Source: Sphingobacterium multivorum (GTDB taxonomy: Bacteria > Bacteroidota > Bacteroidia > Sphingobacteriales > Sphingobacteriaceae). From it: a DNA stretch of 64,000 bases. The stretch spans positions 1,054,001 to 1,118,000 of the forward strand of contig NZ_CP154261.1 of assembly GCF_039511225.1 (NCBI RefSeq). Reading direction: 5' to 3'. How positions within the stretch are numbered: position 1 is the first letter of the stretch; every line of letters begins with the position of its first letter. Shown piece after piece: positions 61,063 to 64,000 of the stretch. Made by a program: the position numbers and the translations under genes. The notes under the pieces are model-generated. The model made no database searches. It was not told the DNA's origin and worked only from the letters and a program-made list of their open reading frames with translations.

Positions 61063-61397
61063 TAAAATATGTTAAATAATTCCTGTTTTTATTATTTGAT
61101 TGATTTACAGTTGTTTAAATTTTTATTCCTTTGAGAATGAGAACAATTTTTACCATAAAACTCGTTGCGTGCCCTTATAAAAACAATAAGTATATACAAA
61201 TAATAGGGTAGCTGGATTTGTTTGTGCCGCTTTTTCAACTAAGGAATCTGTGGTAGCCTATAGCTGTAGTTCGATCCTTAGTTTAGACGGTTAGACAAGC
61301 ATTCAAAGTATAAATAAAACAAAATGGAATGTACCGTTATTATATATGGCGTTGGGCCTGTGGTGGGCGACAGTTTTAGAAAAACTTAGGATAAATA
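61063..61397. other. Spacer before the phosphoglycerate mutase gene
   Basis: About 335 bases between divergent genes, A/T-rich on the left. No reading frame, repeat or strong hairpin was noted, and the promoter of the mutase gene could not be placed with confidence. Confidence 0.4.
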
Positions 61398-61973
61398 ATG
61401 ACAAAACTTTTTTTAGTACGGCATGGACAATCGCAATGGAATTTGGAAAATCGCTTTACGGGTTGGCAAGATATTGATATTACCGAATTGGGACAACAGG
61501 AAGCTCGGCAGGCGGGACTAGCTTTGGCAAATGAACGAATTGATATCGCTTATACTTCAGCGCTTATAAGAGCGCAACATACTTTGGAAATTATTTTGCA
61601 TGAAATGGGCAATCCTCCCATCCCTATTGTTATAAATGCTGCTTTAAATGAGCGCGGTTATGGACAACTTGAGGGCTTGAATAAGGCTGAAACGGCCCAA
61701 AAATATGGTGCCGAACAAGTGCATATCTGGCGTAGGTCTTTTGATGTTCCGCCACCAGGAGGGGAGAGTCTTAAAGATACATACGAACGTGTTATTCCAT
61801 ATTATGAACATTTTATAACACCTAAACTGAAAGAAGGCAAAAATGTACTTGTTGTTGCGCATGGCAATAGCCTTAGGGCACTGATTATGTTTTTGGAACA
61901 TCTTTCTCCGGAACAAATATTGGAACGGGAGATTGCTACCGGACAACCGATCGAATATCAGGTTGAGGGATAG
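61398..61973 (+). CDS. gpmA: 2,3-bisphosphoglycerate-dependent phosphoglycerate mutase
   Basis: This 191-residue enzyme has [10 protein letters not shown] with phospho-acceptor His9, the Arg of ALIRAQHT, the acid/base Glu of [11 protein letters not shown], and the second His in [10 protein letters not shown]. It interconverts 3- and 2-phosphoglycerate in glycolysis. It is shorter than the roughly 230-250 residues of typical GpmA, with a reduced region between motif 2 and PPPGGES and an early end at EYQVEG. A related acid phosphatase is possible, but the motifs favour a mutase. Confidence 0.85.
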   Translation: MTKLFLVRHGQSQWNLENRFTGWQDIDITELGQQEARQAGLALANERIDIAYTSALIRAQHTLEIILHEMGNPPIPIVINAALNERGYGQLEGLNKAETAQKYGAEQVHIWRRSFDVPPPGGESLKDTYERVIPYYEHFITPKLKEGKNVLVVAHGNSLRALIMFLEHLSPEQILEREIATGQPIEYQVEG

Positions 61974-62036
61974 TGTTATACTGATTTCTAGGCTAATCTA
62001 AGTATTCGTGAAATGGTGAAATTGCAGTTGTGAAAC

Positions 62037-62073
62037 AAAAAATCCTGCCATACGAACGATGAGCAGGATTTTT
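62037..62073. terminator. Bidirectional terminator
   Basis: AAAAATCCTGC pairs with GCAGGATTTTT over a 13-base loop, between the convergent gpmA and barrel-protein genes. Confidence 0.82.
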
Positions 62074-62094
62074 GTTATTTGTATCCGCGTTATA

Positions 62095-62619
62095 CTATTT
62101 CAAAACGAATTTAAATCCTAAAGAAAAACGCGATGGTTCGAAATTAGAACCATGAGAAAGATTCCACCAAGGTTTCCAGTCGAAATGCATTGCCAATGGT
62201 GCCGAAGGTATTTTGAACTCTAGACCCAAGGCTGGTCGGATCGCAAAATCAGTATGTGTTTTCCCATCTTTCCAGTGGTAGTCGTCATACCAGTCGTCGT
62301 GCCATTTACCATAATCAATAAATGAAACTTGTGGACCAACACCAATGTACCATGAAAGACCTCGAGATCCAGGAATACGTTTATTGTATGAATAATCCAC
62401 ACCGATAACAGTAATATTGTCTCCAAATAATACTTGTGCATTTCCGGCGTCATTTCCACCAAAATTGTGTTTTATCTGTGGACCGAATAGCGTTTGACCA
62501 TCGCCGACGTCTATTCCAAGACCAATGGCTGTCCGATAGGGAGTTTGTGCGTTTGCTTGCTGATGAGCAGCAAATAGTAGCGTAAAAAGTGTTAGAAAAG
62601 GTAGAATTACTTTTTTCAT
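62095..62619 (-). CDS. Small outer membrane beta-barrel protein
   Basis: This 174-residue protein has a signal peptide (about 1-24, ending QANAQ). Alternating hydrophobic strands follow, such as YRTAIGLGIDVGDG, and the last segment FSLGFKFVLK is typical of a barrel C-terminus. A loop of His, Asp, Trp and Tyr (WHDDWYDDYHWKDG, about 113-126) could bind metal (inference). The function is unknown; such small OmpA-like or porin-like barrels are common in Bacteroidota. Confidence 0.8.
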   Translation of the reverse strand: MKKVILPFLTLFTLLFAAHQQANAQTPYRTAIGLGIDVGDGQTLFGPQIKHNFGGNDAGNAQVLFGDNITVIGVDYSYNKRIPGSRGLSWYIGVGPQVSFIDYGKWHDDWYDDYHWKDGKTHTDFAIRPALGLEFKIPSAPLAMHFDWKPWWNLSHGSNFEPSRFSLGFKFVLK

Positions 62620-62921
62620 GATAATTTAAAAAAATATTAGTTGTGCGTTTTCGATTAGAAAACTTTCGCTGTTCAAACAAATAGTTTGCCAAAGATTTTT
62701 TTAATATTTTGATGAACAATAAATGATCTGTAACTGCTTCTTTTTTAATGTCTTTTTTTGTGCATAATCTAAAAATAAAGCCAACCGTTTTTGCTAGCGT
62801 GTGTTCTAATCACAGAAAGTCTTTTTTTTTAAGGTATAATTAGTGCGCTGGACTATTTTTTATCGATGAACTATTATTAGATGTTATAAGACAGCATGTA
62901 AGATGCTACAAAATACGGAAA
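62620..62921. other. Spacer between the barrel-protein gene and the small gene pair
   Basis: About 300 A/T-rich bases with long T runs. Nothing else could be supported; promoters for both divergent sides are expected here. Confidence 0.4.
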
Positions 62922-63161
62922 ATGGAGAAACTACAAATCAATACCGAAAAGATTGAAGAATGGATTGCAGCGGGATATGATGTTCTTCAGGATGGAAAAT
63001 TAATTAAAGTTGAAGGTGATCTACAGGGATTTCTACAACAGTTTGCTGATGATACAGCAGATGGAGGACCAAAAATATATTTGTTGAAGGAGCTGCTTAC
63101 CTGGCCAGAGGAAGATTTAAAAAAAATAGAAATGGGTTATGGAACAGATGAAAATACCTGA
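62922..63161 (+). CDS. Small protein of unknown function
   Basis: This 79-residue acidic protein begins MEKLQINTEKIEEWIAAGYDV and contains TADGGPKIYLLKELLTWPEEDL. No family was recognised, and there is no signal or membrane segment. It overlaps the start of the next gene by 23 bases in another frame, indicating coupled translation. A regulatory or antitoxin-like role is possible but unsupported. Confidence 0.6.
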   Translation: MEKLQINTEKIEEWIAAGYDVLQDGKLIKVEGDLQGFLQQFADDTADGGPKIYLLKELLTWPEEDLKKIEMGYGTDENT

Positions 63162-63435
63162 AGATAAAATTGTGCCACTGGATTTTGATTCAGAAGAATT
63201 ACCTTTTGAAATTCGTGAGCTACGTCCTGTTGTTTTTAAAGAAGAAACATCGTATTGGTGTTTACTGGGGCCCGATCCGCATCAAGGCATTTTCGGAAAC
63301 GGTGAAACGGCTTTAGATGCATTAGCCGACTGGCTAGAAAATCTGCAGGTACGTTTAAAAACCGGAGACGAAAATGATGAAGTAGCGAATTACGCTCGGG
63401 AAAGCCTTAAGGCATCAAATCGTGATGTGTGGTAG
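63139..63435 (+). CDS. Small protein of unknown function
   Basis: This 98-residue acidic protein has FKEETSYWCLLGPDPHQGIFGNGETALDALADWLENL, whose pattern (Tyr-rich strand, Gly-x-Gly-Glu-Thr, then a helix with ALADW) recalls the HicB-like or similar small alpha/beta folds, but this is weak. An ATG at 63148 (MKIPEDKIVPL) is an alternative start that would shorten the overlap with the gene before. The end is followed by 420 bases without a gene. Confidence 0.6.
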   Translation: MEQMKIPEDKIVPLDFDSEELPFEIRELRPVVFKEETSYWCLLGPDPHQGIFGNGETALDALADWLENLQVRLKTGDENDEVANYARESLKASNRDVW

Positions 63436-63782
63436 TATTTTGTATTTATAGCAGAAGTCTTCCAATATACATTGGAAAGAGTCGGTTAGTTGGATATAGT
63501 AGGATAATTTCTCAGTCTAATTGGACTCTTACAGCGTACATTAGCTAAATTAACAGTTGGGTTAATTTAATTACCATCTTATGCTCTCGAAACCTAAAAA
63601 CGAGAGATATGTTGATGAAAAGAAAACTGAACCTTTAAAAATTGACAGTAAAGACAGTTTTATAGCGAATTATCTGAATAAGATCGCATACTTCTTTTAT
63701 TTAAAAATCAATTTATCTATGTTTGGAGTAACATGTTAAGTCTGTATGTGGCTGACTTTTAACAGTGTTGGTTTTGCATCAT
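63436..63782. other. Spacer before the TetR control region
   Basis: About 350 A/T-rich bases. No gene, repeat or clear terminator was seen. Confidence 0.4.
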
Positions 63783-63841
63783 AATATATTTTTCAATTTT
63801 CAAACATTTAAATAAAATGTTTGAAAATTGAAAAATATATT
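63783..63841. repeat. 27-base perfect inverted repeat, likely TetR operator
   Basis: Arms 63783-63809 and 63815-63841 are perfectly complementary around a 5-base centre. Each arm contains ATTTTCAAACATTT or its complement. The right arm holds the TTG (63821-63823) of a -33/-7 promoter whose -7 part, TAACTTTA (63844-63851), lies directly after it, so binding here would block transcription of the TetR gene that follows. Confidence 0.8.
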
Positions 63842-63857
63842 ACTAACTTTATTTTAG

Positions 63858-64000
63858 ATGAACAAAAAGGAACAGGTCAAAGAAAGAATTGGACAGGCGG
63901 CCATGGAATGTTTCGAGCGTTATGGATTGGAAAAAACAACCTTGGAAGACATTGCTAAAACTGTGGGATTGAACAAAACGTCTCTTTATTATTATTACAA
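63858..64000 (+). CDS. TetR-family transcriptional regulator, N-terminal part (runs off window)
   Basis: Forty-seven codons from ATG 63858 encode a TetR DNA-binding head: ERIGQAAMECFERYGLEKTTLEDIAKTVGLNKTSLYYYY is a clear helix-turn-helix of the family. The ligand-binding part lies beyond the right edge. A perfect inverted repeat that overlaps its promoter suggests autorepression. The regulated neighbours are probably downstream, outside the window. Confidence 0.92.
   Translation, partial: MNKKEQVKERIGQAAMECFERYGLEKTTLEDIAKTVGLNKTSLYYYY

Overview
The window looks like chromosomal DNA of a Sphingobacterium-type member of the Bacteroidota. The evidence is the 16S rRNA sequence, the many promoters of the Bacteroidota form (TTG about 33 bases and TAnnTTTG about 7 bases before the start of transcription), the general lack of Shine-Dalgarno sequences, and gene content such as M56/BlaI pairs, DUF1080, DUF4886, GH29 and families of roughly 800-residue FtsX-type permeases. 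No prophage, transposon, CRISPR array or replication origin was seen.

Region 1 (1-19,439) is one large export locus. On the minus strand lie a membrane-fusion protein, a permease, a LolD/MacB-type ATPase and then five more permeases, the last running off the left edge. Divergently on the plus strand lie a TolC-like outer membrane protein, a sigma-54-dependent response regulator and its histidine kinase. Together they encode a MacAB-TolC-like or lipoprotein-type export machine with six paralogous permeases for one ATPase, and its own two-component control. The 650-base divergent control region holds a helically phased 11-base TTCGG repeat with inverted copies, a 16-base palindrome next to a good promoter, and a possible sigma-54 site.

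Region 2 (19,556-21,425) holds a methyltransferase-like protein that seems to have lost its catalytic core, and a BamA/TamA-like barrel protein that may be translated from a leaderless mRNA.

Region 3 (21,541-42,903) is the gene-expression core: tRNA-Thr, tRNA-Tyr, tRNA-Gly, tRNA-Thr, tuf, tRNA-Trp, secE, nusG, an intruding S41 lipoprotein peptidase, rplK-rplA-rplJ-rplL-rpoB-rpoC, and a complete rRNA operon (16S, tRNA-Ile, tRNA-Ala, 23S, 5S) with tandem promoters, boxA-like sites, processing stalks and a terminator.

Region 4 (42,904-64,000) is mixed: an atypical repeat-containing spacer, DUF4886, two DinB proteins, sucD, a TrmH-type methyltransferase, rpsT, DUF1080 plus AraC, a CoA-transferase, a DNA alkylation repair protein, a secreted glycan-related group (GH29 fucosidase, secreted EthD protein, beta-helix plus PDZ protein), DoxX, a secreted protein of unknown function, a BlaI/BlaR1 pair with a visible operator, a phosphoglycerate mutase, a small barrel protein, two small unknown genes, and the start of a TetR regulator behind a 27-base perfect inverted repeat. 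Bidirectional hairpin terminators separate most of the convergent pairs.
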